DNA from: Bradyrhizobium sp. WBOS07
GTDB lineage: Bacteria; Pseudomonadota; Alphaproteobacteria; Rhizobiales; Xanthobacteraceae
Direction of reading: 5' to 3'
Length of the DNA: 64,000 bases
Assembly: GCF_024585165.1 (NCBI RefSeq)
Contig: NZ_CP029008.1
Coordinates: forward strand, 2,232,001 to 2,296,000
The translations under genes and the position numbers were made by a program. Numbering within the stretch: the stretch's first letter is position 1; each line of letters opens with the position of its first letter. Of the stretch, positions 27,386 through 35,859 are shown in pieces. The notes beneath the pieces were generated by a model. The model did no database searches, was not told where the DNA came from, and saw only the letters and a list, made by a program, of their open reading frames with translations.

Positions 27386-28243
27386 CTACTGCAACGTCGG
27401 ATCGAGCCGGTCGCGCAGCCAATCGCCGATCACGGACACCGCCAGCGTGGTGATCACGATTGTGGTCGCGGGGGCCAGCATGATCCAGGGCGCCCGGGTG
27501 AGGTATTCCCGGCCGTAGCCGACCATGTTGCCGAGGCTGGTCATCGGCGGCTGCACGCCAAGGCCGAGGAAGGACAGGCCCGATTCCATCAGGATCACCT
27601 CGGGGAAGACCAGCGTGGTCGAGACGATCAGGGTCGAGGCGATGTTGGGCAGGATGTGCCTGAGGTAGATCCGCTGCGGCGTCGCTCCCAGCTGGCGGAC
27701 CGCGGCGGCGTAGCCTTGCGCGTTGGCGGAGATGGCAAGGCCGCGCGCGATACGGGCGTAGCGCTCCCAGCCGAACAGGCCCATCAAGCCGATCAGGAGC
27801 GGCAGCGAATTTCCGAAGAAGGCGAGCACGGCCAGCGCCATGATCAGGAACGGCATGCTGGCCTGGAAGTCGGTCAGCATCAGCACGAGCTGCTCGGCGG
27901 CCCCGCGAAAATGCGCGGCGAGGAAGCCGAGCGTGGTGCCGACGATCGCGGAGATCGCGGTGGCGCCGAAGGCGATCAGCAGCGAGATGCGGATCGAGAC
28001 GAGCAGCCGCGACAGCACGTCCCGGCCGAGCTCGTCGGTGCCGAGCCAGTGCGCGGCATTGCCCGGCGCCGCCAGCCGGTTGCGCAGGTCGAGCTGGGTA
28101 TAGCCATATGGCGCAATTTTTTCGGCGAAGGCGGCGATCACGAGCATCGCGACGATCCAAGTCACCGCCAGCGCAACCGAGACCGGGATTGCCGGCAGCC
28201 CGATGCGGCGGCTAGTGGTATCCTTCAACGTGGCGTCGGTCAT
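27386..28243 (-). CDS. ABC transporter permease, oligopeptide/nickel type (DppC/OppC)
   Basis: This 285-residue membrane protein is the second permease of a type I ABC importer for peptides, opines or nickel. It has a long N-terminal helix, the HWLGTDELGRDVLSRLL signature and the EAA-like loop around YAAAVRQLGATPQRIYLRHILPN. The start at 28243 has GGGAG seven bases upstream and overlaps the dppB stop by four bases (ATGA). It is the last gene of an operon with order A-D-F-B-C. Confidence 0.93.
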   Translation of the reverse strand: MTDATLKDTTSRRIGLPAIPVSVALAVTWIVAMLVIAAFAEKIAPYGYTQLDLRNRLAAPGNAAHWLGTDELGRDVLSRLLVSIRISLLIAFGATAISAIVGTTLGFLAAHFRGAAEQLVLMLTDFQASMPFLIMALAVLAFFGNSLPLLIGLMGLFGWERYARIARGLAISANAQGYAAAVRQLGATPQRIYLRHILPNIASTLIVSTTLVFPEVILMESGLSFLGLGVQPPMTSLGNMVGYGREYLTRAPWIMLAPATTIVITTLAVSVIGDWLRDRLDPTLQ

Positions 28244-29169
28244 GCATGCGCTCCCTTGGCGCGCAGCCGCGGATCGAGGAAGCCGTAGAGGAAATCCACG
28301 ATCAGGTTTGACGTGACCATGGTCATCGCGACCAGCAGCAGGATGCATTGCACGACGGCAAGGTCGCGGTTGGCGACGGCGACGACGAGCAGGCGCCCTA
28401 CTCCCGGCCAGGCAAACACGCTCTCAACCACCACCGCGCCCGCGATCAGCGTGCCCACCATGAAGCCGAGAATGGTCACGGTCGGGATCGCCGCGTTCGG
28501 CAGCGCATGTGACGTCACCACCTTGCGCCACGGCAGGCCTTTTGCGGATGCGGTGCGGATATAGGGTTGGCCCAGCACCTCCAGCATCGCGCTGCGGGTG
28601 AAGCGCGCCAGCACCGCGGCGCCCCCTAAGCTCAGCGTCGTGATCGGCAAGATGGCATGGCGCCAGCTGTCCTGCCCGCCCGACGGCAGCCAGCCGAGCT
28701 GCACGGCGAAGACCAGAACCAGGATCAGCGCGAGCACGAAGCTCGGCACGGTGAAGCCTGCGACCGCCGTCGTCATCACGGCACGATCGATGGCGGAGCC
28801 CCGGTGCAGCGCCGCGTAGATGCCGGCGGGAACGCCGAGCGCGACCTTAAAGAAGAAGGCCGGAAGGGTCAGCGCCAGCGTCGCCGGGATGCGCTCCAGC
28901 ACCAGCTCGATCGCGGGCCGTCCGTCGCGCATGGAGCGGCCGAGCTCGCCCTTGGCGATGGCGCCGAAGTAATCGAGATACTGAAACCAGATGGGATCAT
29001 CGAGGCCCCAGGCCTTCCGAAACGCGGCGAGCACCTCGGGCGGCGCCTCCGGTCCCAGGATCATCAGCGCGGGATCGCCCGACAGGCGCAACACGATGAA
29101 GGCGAAGGTGACGACGAGCACGATCGTGAGCGCGGCGCGCCCGATGCGGATGGCGAAATAGCGTCCCAT
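28240..29169 (-). CDS. ABC transporter permease, oligopeptide/nickel type (DppB/OppB)
   Basis: This 309-residue first permease subunit starts MGRYFAIRIGRAALTIVLVV, the usual OppB-like first helix, and includes the EAA-like segment IRTASAKGLPWRKVVTSHAL and ESVFAWPGVGRLLV. The start at 29169 overlaps the stop of the upstream ATPase gene by one base. It pairs with the downstream OppC-type protein to form the translocation channel. Confidence 0.93.
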   Translation of the reverse strand: MGRYFAIRIGRAALTIVLVVTFAFIVLRLSGDPALMILGPEAPPEVLAAFRKAWGLDDPIWFQYLDYFGAIAKGELGRSMRDGRPAIELVLERIPATLALTLPAFFFKVALGVPAGIYAALHRGSAIDRAVMTTAVAGFTVPSFVLALILVLVFAVQLGWLPSGGQDSWRHAILPITTLSLGGAAVLARFTRSAMLEVLGQPYIRTASAKGLPWRKVVTSHALPNAAIPTVTILGFMVGTLIAGAVVVESVFAWPGVGRLLVVAVANRDLAVVQCILLLVAMTMVTSNLIVDFLYGFLDPRLRAKGAHA

Positions 29170-30155
29170 CACGCCGCATCCCGCGCTTGCGCGCCCGTGA
29201 CGAGATGGCAGGCCACCTGCCGGTCGCCACCGACGGCAGCCAGCGCCGGCACTTCGCTCGCACAGCGGGCGATGGCGCGCGGACAGCGCGGATGGAAGGC
29301 GCAGCCTTGCGGGCGCGCGGCAGGGTTCGGCGGATCGCCTGCCAGAACGATGCGGCCGGCGCTGCGGCGGCCGGGCGCCGGCGACGCCGAAACCAGCGCC
29401 TGGGTATAGGGATGCTCGGGCCGTGCGAACAGATCGTCGGCGCTGCCGATCTCGACGATGCGGCCGAGATACATCACCGCGACGACGTTGCTGATCTGGC
29501 GGACGACGCGCAGATCGTGGCTGATGAACAGCAGCGTCAGCGACAATTGCGCCTGGAGATCGCAGAGCAGGTTCACCACCTGGGCCTGGATCGAGACGTC
29601 GAGCGCGCTGACCGGCTCGTCGCAGACCAGGAAATCGGGCTTGGTGGCGAGCGCCCGCGCCAGCACGATGCGCTGGCGCTGGCCGCCGGAGAGCGCACCG
29701 GGATAGCGCGCGCCATGCGCCGGCGTCAGCTCGACCGCGCGCAGCAATTCGCGGACGCGCTCCTCGCGCTCGGCGGGCGTGCCAATGCCGTGGATGTCGA
29801 GCGGCTCGCGGATTTGCGCCGCGACCGGCAAGCGCCGGTCCAGCGCGCCGAGCGGGTCCTGGAAGATCATCTGCATGCGCGCCCGCTCCGCGCGCCATGC
29901 GGCCGTTGCGGGCACGGCCATCGGCGTGCCGTCGAACCGCACCTCGCCGCGATCGGGCGGCTCGAGGCCGAGCACGATACGTCCCGTCGTCGATTTGCCC
30001 GAGCCGGACTCGCCGACGAGACCCAGCGTCTGCCCCCTGGCAATCGCGAGCGACACGCCATCGACGGCGTGCACGGCCGTAGCCCGGCCGAACATTCCCG
30101 AGCGCATCGCATAGCTGCGCGAGATCGCGGACACCTCGACGAGCGGCGGGCTCAT
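29169..30155 (-). CDS. ABC transporter ATP-binding protein, OppF/DppF type
   Basis: This 328-residue ATPase subunit has Walker [13 protein letters not shown], signature LSGGQRQRIVLARAL, Walker B FLVCDEPVSALD and a C-terminal peptide-importer extension including GCAFHPRCPRAIARC (OppF/DppF family, oligo_HPY domain). It overlaps the OppD-type gene upstream by four bases and OppB downstream by one. Confidence 0.94.
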   Translation of the reverse strand: MSPPLVEVSAISRSYAMRSGMFGRATAVHAVDGVSLAIARGQTLGLVGESGSGKSTTGRIVLGLEPPDRGEVRFDGTPMAVPATAAWRAERARMQMIFQDPLGALDRRLPVAAQIREPLDIHGIGTPAEREERVRELLRAVELTPAHGARYPGALSGGQRQRIVLARALATKPDFLVCDEPVSALDVSIQAQVVNLLCDLQAQLSLTLLFISHDLRVVRQISNVVAVMYLGRIVEIGSADDLFARPEHPYTQALVSASPAPGRRSAGRIVLAGDPPNPAARPQGCAFHPRCPRAIARCASEVPALAAVGGDRQVACHLVTGAQARDAA

Positions 30156-31135
30156 TCGGCGGCGATCCCCAGCAGCGCGCGGCGCGAGGCCTCGGCCCGG
30201 ATGCAGGCAACGCGGCGGTCATCCGCGATCGGCGCCAGCGCCGGCGCGGCAAGGCTGCACGGCTCGGACGCCAGCGCGCAACGCGGCGCGAAGGCGCATC
30301 CACCAGGCATCTTAGCGGGATCAGGCACCGTTCCGGGAATGGCGGTGAGACGCCGCCGGGGCCCGTCGAGCGGCGGCAGCGCGCCGATCAGGCCCTGCGC
30401 GTAGGGGTGCGCGGGATCGGCGAAGAGCTGGTTGCTGGGGGCTTCCTCAATGATGCGGCCGGCATACATCACCGCGACGCGGTCGCAGTTCTCGGCGACG
30501 ACGCCGAGATCGTGGCTGATCAGCACCATCGCCATGCCGAGCTCGCGGCGCACCGTCGAGAGCAGCTCCAGGATCTGGGCCTGGATGGTGGCATCGAGCG
30601 CGGTGGTCGGCTCGTCCGCGATCAGGAGGTCCGGATTTCCGGCGAGCGCCATCGCGATCATGACGCGCTGGACCTGGCCGCCGGAGAACTCGTGCGGATA
30701 GGCGTCCAGCCGCCGGCCCGCGTCGGGAATGCCGACCAGATCGAGCAGCCGCCGCGCCTCGGCCTTCACGGCTTGGCCTTGGAGATCGCGATGCAGCGCC
30801 AGCGCTTCGCAGAGTTGCCTGCGGATCGTCAGCACCGGGTTGAGCGCGCTCGCCGGATCCTGGAAGATCATGGCGATGCGCCCGCCCCTGACATGGTCGA
30901 GCTCGGTGGCCGGAGCGCCGAGGATCTCGCGCCCTTCGAGCCGCACCTTGCCGGAGACCTGCGCATGCCGCGGCAACAGGCCGAGCGCGGCGAGCCAGGT
31001 CACCGACTTGCCGGAGCCGGACTCGCCGACGAGACCGAGGGCCTCGCCCTTCTGCAAGGTGAGATCGACGCCGCGCAGGACCGGCACGCCGCTGAAGGCG
31101 ACGCGGAGACCTGCAATGTTGACCAGCGGCGCCAC
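30152..31135 (-). CDS. ABC transporter ATP-binding protein, OppD/DppD type
   Basis: This 327-residue ATPase starts at a GTG (31135) only two bases after the stop of the substrate-binding protein gene; the longer frame upstream is antisense-like and lacks domain matches. It has Walker [11 protein letters not shown], the [16 protein letters not shown] signature, Walker [13 protein letters not shown] and the C-terminal Cys-containing [14 protein letters not shown] extension. It pairs with the OppF-type subunit. Confidence 0.93.
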   Translation of the reverse strand: MAPLVNIAGLRVAFSGVPVLRGVDLTLQKGEALGLVGESGSGKSVTWLAALGLLPRHAQVSGKVRLEGREILGAPATELDHVRGGRIAMIFQDPASALNPVLTIRRQLCEALALHRDLQGQAVKAEARRLLDLVGIPDAGRRLDAYPHEFSGGQVQRVMIAMALAGNPDLLIADEPTTALDATIQAQILELLSTVRRELGMAMVLISHDLGVVAENCDRVAVMYAGRIIEEAPSNQLFADPAHPYAQGLIGALPPLDGPRRRLTAIPGTVPDPAKMPGGCAFAPRCALASEPCSLAAPALAPIADDRRVACIRAEASRRALLGIAAE

Positions 31136-31137
31136 GG

Positions 31138-32775
31138 CTACGCCTCGAAATTGCCGGCGCGGAAATCCATCGCGAAGGCGGGTGCTGCCTTCCACTTGAT
31201 CGATTTCGGCTTGGCGGTGAAGGTCGCGTTCTGGTGCAGCACCGTATAGGCGGGGTCCTCGCGCTCGGCGATCTCCAGCATGCGGCGGAACGCCTTCTTG
31301 CGTGCGGCCCGGTCGGTCGAGGTCTCCAGGAATTCGGAGAGCTTGTTCAGCTCGACGTTGGTCCACTCGCCGATCTGCTGCTGCTGCCCGTTCGGCCCAT
31401 GCTGGGCCACCAGCGAGGACACGGGATCGTTGAACGCGGCCGAGTTTGACCAGTCGCGCACCGCGCGCGCGGGTCCACGTTCCATGATCTGCGACCAGTT
31501 CTCCTTGGTCTCGATCTGCACGTTGAGGCCGACCGACTTCCACATCTCGACCAGGATCTGCGCGGTCGCGACCTGGTTGGTGTAGTAATTGTTGAGCAGG
31601 CGATACGGGATCGGATCGCCCTTGTAATTGGCTTGCTTGAGCAGATCCTGCGCCAGCTTCGGATCATACGCGGGCACGGCCCAATCCGCGTTGAACATGT
31701 CGCCGTAGAATTCCCATTGCAGCCCCTTCGGCACGCGGGTGCGGCCGGCCCACAGGCTGTCGACGATGGCCTGGCGGTCGATCGCATGGGTGAAGGCGCG
31801 CCGCACAAGCGGATTGGCGAGCACGGCGTGGTTCTTGTCGAACACGGTCAGGCGGTGGTTGAGGATGGTGCCGCCCTGCACTTCGAACGCGGAGTTCTTC
31901 TCGATGCCGGCGATCTGGTCCGGCGGGATGTCGCAGGCGAACTGGTATTCGCCCGACAGCAGGCCGTTGATGCGGCTGGCGACCTCGGGCACTTCGAGGA
32001 AGCGGATGCGCTTCAGCGGCGGACGGCCACCCCAATATTCGTCATGCGCTTCCAGGGTCAGTGACACGTCGGGCTTGAGCTCGACGACCCTGTAGGGCCC
32101 GGTGGTGATCGGCTTGCGCGCCCAGTCGAGATAGCTCGCGGATTCTTCCCAGGCGCGGCGGTTCATGATGTCCGAGCCGTAGCGCTGCAGCCGTCCCTCG
32201 ATGGTGACGTCCGGCGTCGCGTTGTAGAAGCGCACGGTGTACTTGTCGACGGCATCGACGCGCGCGAGGTCCGGCCAGATGCGGCGGGCGACGGCGGGCA
32301 CGTCGGGCGGCAGCTCCTTGCCCGGCCGCGGCGTCGGGATCTTCTCGAACGCCTTGATGGTGGAGCGGTTCTTGGCCTCGGTGTCGCTGAACATGCGCTC
32401 GCGGCTGAAGGTGAAGACGACGTCCTCGGCGGTCATCTCGTCGCCATTGTGGAACTTGACGCCCTGGCGCAGCTTCACCTCGACGGTCTGGTCGTCGATG
32501 CGGCGCCATTCGGTGGCAAGGCCCGGCACGGCTTCGAGATTGCCGCGCCAGTTCTTCGAGATCAGGCCTTCCCAGATCGAGGAGAAGAACACGCGCTCGC
32601 CGACATTGGACTGCTCGCGCAGCACGTCGAGCACGTTGGCGTTGGTGACCTTCTGCACGGCGATCGTCACCGACGGACGGCTGTCGCCCTGCGCGATGGC
32701 AAATCGCGGCAGCAGCAACGTGCTTGCGGCCGCGCCGCCGGATTTCAGGATAGTGCGACGGGTAAGCTTGCTCAT
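31138..32775 (-). CDS. ABC transporter substrate-binding protein, family 5 (peptide/opine/nickel)
   Basis: This 545-residue periplasmic receptor carries a Tat-type signal peptide (TRRTILKSGGAAAST, cleaved near AIAQ). The mature protein has the SBP_bac_5 features: GLATEWRRIDDQTVEVKLR, GVKFHNGDEMTAEDVVFTF, and ITTGPYRVVELKPDVSLTLE. It is first in the operon A-D-F-B-C; the promoter should lie in the 31-bp gap after the TIM-barrel gene or upstream of that gene. Ligand specificity (peptide, opine, glycoside) cannot be read from sequence. Confidence 0.94.
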   Translation of the reverse strand: MSKLTRRTILKSGGAAASTLLLPRFAIAQGDSRPSVTIAVQKVTNANVLDVLREQSNVGERVFFSSIWEGLISKNWRGNLEAVPGLATEWRRIDDQTVEVKLRQGVKFHNGDEMTAEDVVFTFSRERMFSDTEAKNRSTIKAFEKIPTPRPGKELPPDVPAVARRIWPDLARVDAVDKYTVRFYNATPDVTIEGRLQRYGSDIMNRRAWEESASYLDWARKPITTGPYRVVELKPDVSLTLEAHDEYWGGRPPLKRIRFLEVPEVASRINGLLSGEYQFACDIPPDQIAGIEKNSAFEVQGGTILNHRLTVFDKNHAVLANPLVRRAFTHAIDRQAIVDSLWAGRTRVPKGLQWEFYGDMFNADWAVPAYDPKLAQDLLKQANYKGDPIPYRLLNNYYTNQVATAQILVEMWKSVGLNVQIETKENWSQIMERGPARAVRDWSNSAAFNDPVSSLVAQHGPNGQQQQIGEWTNVELNKLSEFLETSTDRAARKKAFRRMLEIAEREDPAYTVLHQNATFTAKPKSIKWKAAPAFAMDFRAGNFEA

Positions 32776-32806
32776 GGCGGTGTGACCCCTGCCCTGGATG
32801 ATGCGG

Positions 32807-33622
32807 TTATTCGGCGAGACCGAGCGCGGCGAGATAGGCTGCGCCGGCGCGGACGTCGTCGTGATTGCGAAGTTCGAGGATCAGCCGCGGGTTGGACGTC
32901 AGCCGGCCCAGCGCGCGGAACACGGTGACCCAGGGAATGTTGCCCTCGCCCGGGGCCCAGTGCCGGTCGGCAAAGCCGTCAGTGTCCTGCAGATGCACAT
33001 GAGTGAGCATGTCGCCGGCGGTCTCGACGTAATAGTCGACCGGCGGCGCGCCGGTGGAGATGTGGGCGTAGTTGGCGTGACCGGTGTCGAGCGAGACGCG
33101 AACCCTAGCGCTTTCGAGCGCCCTGGCGAGGCGCACCCGGTCGCGCGGATCCTTGTCCTCGATGTTCTCGATGACGATCTCGCAGCCGATGGTTTCCGCG
33201 CGCGCGACGACTTCGGCGAGCGTCGCCTTGACGCGCTCGACGAGGTAGTTGCGATTGTCCGGATAGAGATCGAGATTGTTGTGGTCCCAGGTCGTGAACG
33301 GCGAATGGATCACCATCTGCGTCGCGCCGAGGAACTCGGCGGCATCCAGCCCCTGAAGCAGGCGCTTGGTCACCGCCTGGCGGATCATGGGATCGTGGCT
33401 GTCGATCTTGAAGCCCCAGAACGGACCGTGGATACCGAGCCGTCCGGTATGGCCCGACAGCATCTGTTTGATCTCGCCGGCGGTGCTGCGCCAATCGCTG
33501 TCGAGAAGATCGGCGCGGAAGAAATCCTGGATTTCGAGATCGCGCTGCCGCTCCAGAAGCCAGTCGCGATGCGCGGGAATCGATTTGATGGACAATGCGG
33601 CGCCCAGCACCGGCTTCGACAT
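32807..33622 (-). CDS. Sugar-phosphate isomerase/epimerase-like TIM-barrel protein
   Basis: This 271-residue protein belongs to the xylose-isomerase-like TIM-barrel (AP_endonuc_2) group. Supporting segments are GIHGPFWGFKIDSHDP, ATQMVIHSPF, EIVIENIEDKDP, SLDTGHANYAH and LTHVHLQDTDG, providing the Glu/Asp/His metal-site residues. It is upstream of, and on the same strand as, the ABC operon, 31 bp away, so it may process the imported compound. The precise reaction is unknown. Confidence 0.85.
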   Translation of the reverse strand: MSKPVLGAALSIKSIPAHRDWLLERQRDLEIQDFFRADLLDSDWRSTAGEIKQMLSGHTGRLGIHGPFWGFKIDSHDPMIRQAVTKRLLQGLDAAEFLGATQMVIHSPFTTWDHNNLDLYPDNRNYLVERVKATLAEVVARAETIGCEIVIENIEDKDPRDRVRLARALESARVRVSLDTGHANYAHISTGAPPVDYYVETAGDMLTHVHLQDTDGFADRHWAPGEGNIPWVTVFRALGRLTSNPRLILELRNHDDVRAGAAYLAALGLAE

Positions 33623-33905
33623 GGCTTGCTCCTTGACCGTCAGCGATGACGGGAGCAGCGCTAGACCAGTTCGATGACAGGCCGGTGAAATGCAGGTTCT
33701 GCGGCGCCGGGAGATGTGGACATCCTGCCGACGATGCGCTCGGGTTCAGGCAACCGCGATCGCGCACCGATGCCGAACGGACACATCGCAACCGGTATTC
33801 GTGTCCGTAGTGATCCGGAATGGAATCCTAACCAAGCTTCGCGTACATCGCGGGACATCGATCGGCGGCCACTTCCACGGGCATCACCCTCTGATCGCGC
33901 TACAT

Positions 33906-33943
33906 GGGGTTGGGGGACCACATGGGGCCACATGGGGCGGGGG
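33906..33943 (+). other. Candidate G-quadruplex motif
   Basis: Five runs of four or five G are separated by 2, 7, 6 and 1 bases, which satisfies the usual G4+N1-7 rule. Three of the runs share the unit ACATGGGG. It lies in a non-coding region upstream of the TIM-barrel epimerase-like gene (on the opposite strand). Formation in the cell is not shown by the sequence. Confidence 0.6.
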
Positions 33944-33965
33944 ATTGAAGGCTGGGGCAAGGTGA

Positions 33966-33998
33966 CGAGGTCCGGACTCCTAGGCACTCCGGACCTCG
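33966..33998. terminator. Perfect 11-bp hairpin
   Basis: CGAGGTCCGGA at 33966-33976 pairs with 33988-33998 around an 11-base loop that contains CCTAGG. On the + strand it is followed by ACACTTT. It may be a terminator or an RNA-structure element. Confidence 0.5.
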
Positions 33999-34004
33999 AC
34001 ACTT

Positions 34005-34038
34005 TCTGAGATTGAACGCAATCTGAGACTGAACGCAA
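34005..34038. repeat. Tandem direct repeat, 2 x 17 bp
   Basis: Two adjacent 17-bp units (TCTGAGATTGAACGCAA and the same with one T-to-C change) occupy 34005-34021 and 34022-34038 immediately before a hairpin. Confidence 0.8.
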
Positions 34039-34040
34039 TG

Positions 34041-34075
34041 ACGCGCCGTCCGGCTGGGGCATCCGGGCGGCGCGT
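34041..34075. terminator. 13-bp hairpin downstream of the DUF1236 gene
   Basis: ACGCGCCGTCCGG (34041-34053) pairs with CCGGGCGGCGCGT (34063-34075) with one G-T pair. It lies 25 bp beyond the DUF1236 stop on the minus strand. The + strand continues TGTCGTTT. It is a likely terminator. Confidence 0.65.
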
Positions 34076-34099
34076 TGTCGTTTCAGCGTCGTGTTACGC

Positions 34100-35356
34100 T
34101 CAGCGCGTCTGCGGCTCCAGAGTCACCGTGCAGTCGCCCTGCCCTTGCGTCGCGACCACGATGTTGCCCGCGACAGCGCCGAGGGCGATCGGCGCGGACG
34201 AGCCGCCGCCGGGCATCTGGACGATCACGCTCATGGAATCCCCGCGCGCCGTCGATCCCACGGTCGAGGGTTCTGCCTGGGCGACGTTACCCGAAGCGTC
34301 ACGCCGCATGATCTGGCAGTTCACGTTGCTTGCGCCGGTTGCTGCCATGCTCGATGAAGCGCTGCCGCCCATTTGCGCGCGGGCCCGCGACGGATCGCGC
34401 GGCACCTGGCTGACGATGCGATGCGTGCGCGGCTCCACGATGACGACTTCGTCTTCCGTCGCGAAATATTCATAGTCGCGATATGCCGGCTCGATCGACA
34501 CGATCTCGGGCGGCAGCCGGTGCAGACGCACGCGCGGCGGAATCGTCTCGCCGATCCGGATCGAGATGTTCAGGTTGCGCTCGGGCTGGGCCAGGCGTGC
34601 ACGGCTCACCGTTTCGGAGATCCGCACCTGCTTCTCGGTGGTCACCTGGGTCTGCTGATTGACCTGCGTGTTGGTCTGGGTGGTCTGATTGGCCTGGTTG
34701 GTCTGCGTGCCGGAAGGCGCGGTCTGCGCATTGTTGGTCGGAGCCGTCCGGCTCGTGTCCGTTGCCGTGGCTGGCCGGTCGGTCTGCTGCTGATCGGCCG
34801 CATTGCGTGGCGACTGGGTCTGGTTCTGCTCCTTCTGGTTGGTCGCAGCCCCAGTCCGCTCGTTCTGCTGACCAGCGGGGCCGGTCTTGGATTTCTCGGA
34901 CTCGGCCGTTGATTTCTGCGGCGCAGACTTGTCCTGCTTATCCTGCTTGGTGTCAGCGCTGCTCTTGCTGTCGCGGCCCGGCTTAGTGCTCTCGGCCTCA
35001 CGGTTGCGATCGCGCGCAGGCTCGCGGGATTCTTGTGCCTGATCCCTGCCCTTCGGCTGGTTACGCTCGGCAGCATTGGCCGGCTGGCGCTTGTCGTCGC
35101 TCGCCTCTTGCTTGGCAGCACCGCCCTTGTCTTCGCGGCCCGCGCCTTGCAGTCGCTCCTGGGCGCCCTGTGCGCGCTCTTGAACACGTTCCTGAACCCG
35201 TTCTTGGGCGCCGCCACGCTGCGGCCCAGCGCCTTTCGCCGGCTCCTCGGTCCGTTTCGGCTCGTCTCTGCGCTCACCGGGCCCCTGGGCGTAGGCGAAG
35301 CCGGAAGCGAGCATCAATCCAATGGCCGCAGTCGATAGCATCAAGTGCTTAGGCAT
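34100..35356 (-). CDS. DUF1236 domain-containing secreted protein with long disordered region
   Basis: This 418-residue protein has a signal peptide (MPKHLMLSTAAIGLMLASG, ending AYAQ) and starts behind GGAGAGGGACC. Residues about 25-240 are low-complexity, rich in Glu, Gln, Arg, Thr and Asn, including QERVQERVQERAQ repeats. The C-terminal DUF1236 (PF06823) unit follows: RIGETIPPRVRLHRLPPEI and FATEDEVVIVEPRTHRIVS. Proteins with this domain are common and of unknown function in Bradyrhizobiaceae; an envelope-associated role is likely. Confidence 0.85.
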   Translation of the reverse strand: MPKHLMLSTAAIGLMLASGFAYAQGPGERRDEPKRTEEPAKGAGPQRGGAQERVQERVQERAQGAQERLQGAGREDKGGAAKQEASDDKRQPANAAERNQPKGRDQAQESREPARDRNREAESTKPGRDSKSSADTKQDKQDKSAPQKSTAESEKSKTGPAGQQNERTGAATNQKEQNQTQSPRNAADQQQTDRPATATDTSRTAPTNNAQTAPSGTQTNQANQTTQTNTQVNQQTQVTTEKQVRISETVSRARLAQPERNLNISIRIGETIPPRVRLHRLPPEIVSIEPAYRDYEYFATEDEVVIVEPRTHRIVSQVPRDPSRARAQMGGSASSSMAATGASNVNCQIMRRDASGNVAQAEPSTVGSTARGDSMSVIVQMPGGGSSAPIALGAVAGNIVVATQGQGDCTVTLEPQTR

Positions 35357-35450
35357 GGTCCCTCTCCTCGAGAATTCGCAACAACACACGCGAACGTTCT
35401 GTCGGTGCGAAGGTTCCTGAGCAGGAACGAGGGGCCGAGTTACGCCTTGC

Positions 35451-35828
35451 TCACATCGGGTCCTTGAGCGTGAGGCGGGCTGTGAATGTCACGCTGGTCT
35501 TGCCGACCAGCGCCATGCCTTCGACCTCGGCGCCGCCGGCGGAATAGTCGCCCGAGAAGCCGCAGGTGACCTCCCTGCCGCCGAAGGCGAGCGTCCGGCC
35601 GACGGCTTCGGTATGCTGGTTGACGATCATGTCGCCGCGCCACTTGCCGTTCCGGAAGGTGTAGCTGCCGGTGTAATAGAAATAGCTGTCGCCGCCCATG
35701 ATGCGCCCGTCGCAGAGCATGACGACGCCCCTCGCCTGCCCGCGCTTGCCGTCGCGCATCTCGATGTCGAAGATGTAGAGGCCGTTGACGACCCTGGCCT
35801 CCTCCTGTGCTCCATCCACCGTCGACAT
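35451..35828 (-). CDS. GrlR-like small protein
   Basis: This 125-residue protein (MSTVDGAQEEARVVNGLYIF) resembles the GrlR family of small beta-barrel proteins: GVVMLCDGRIMGGDSYFYYT is close to the family's typical GGD-containing strand. In enteropathogens GrlR represses a transcription regulator, but most environmental members have unknown roles. The start at 35828 was preferred because the longer frame upstream is low complexity. It sits between nadE and the DUF1236 gene. Confidence 0.65.
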   Translation of the reverse strand: MSTVDGAQEEARVVNGLYIFDIEMRDGKRGQARGVVMLCDGRIMGGDSYFYYTGSYTFRNGKWRGDMIVNQHTEAVGRTLAFGGREVTCGFSGDYSAGGAEVEGMALVGKTSVTFTARLTLKDPM

Positions 35829-35859
35829 CCGATTATCCCCCCACAGATCCGCTGCCCGA

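Larger units (their letters stand above)
33623..34099. other. 477-bp intergenic stretch rich in structured repeats
   Basis: I see no credible gene. The stretch holds a G-rich run, two hairpins and a short direct repeat, listed separately. It separates the DUF1236 gene from the TIM-barrel gene. Confidence 0.6.

Noticed and set aside
33661..34062. A 133-codon - strand frame in the intergenic region before the DUF1236 gene
   Set aside because: It is Pro/Ser/Arg-rich, runs through a G4 motif, two hairpins and a direct repeat, and has no plausible ribosome-binding site.
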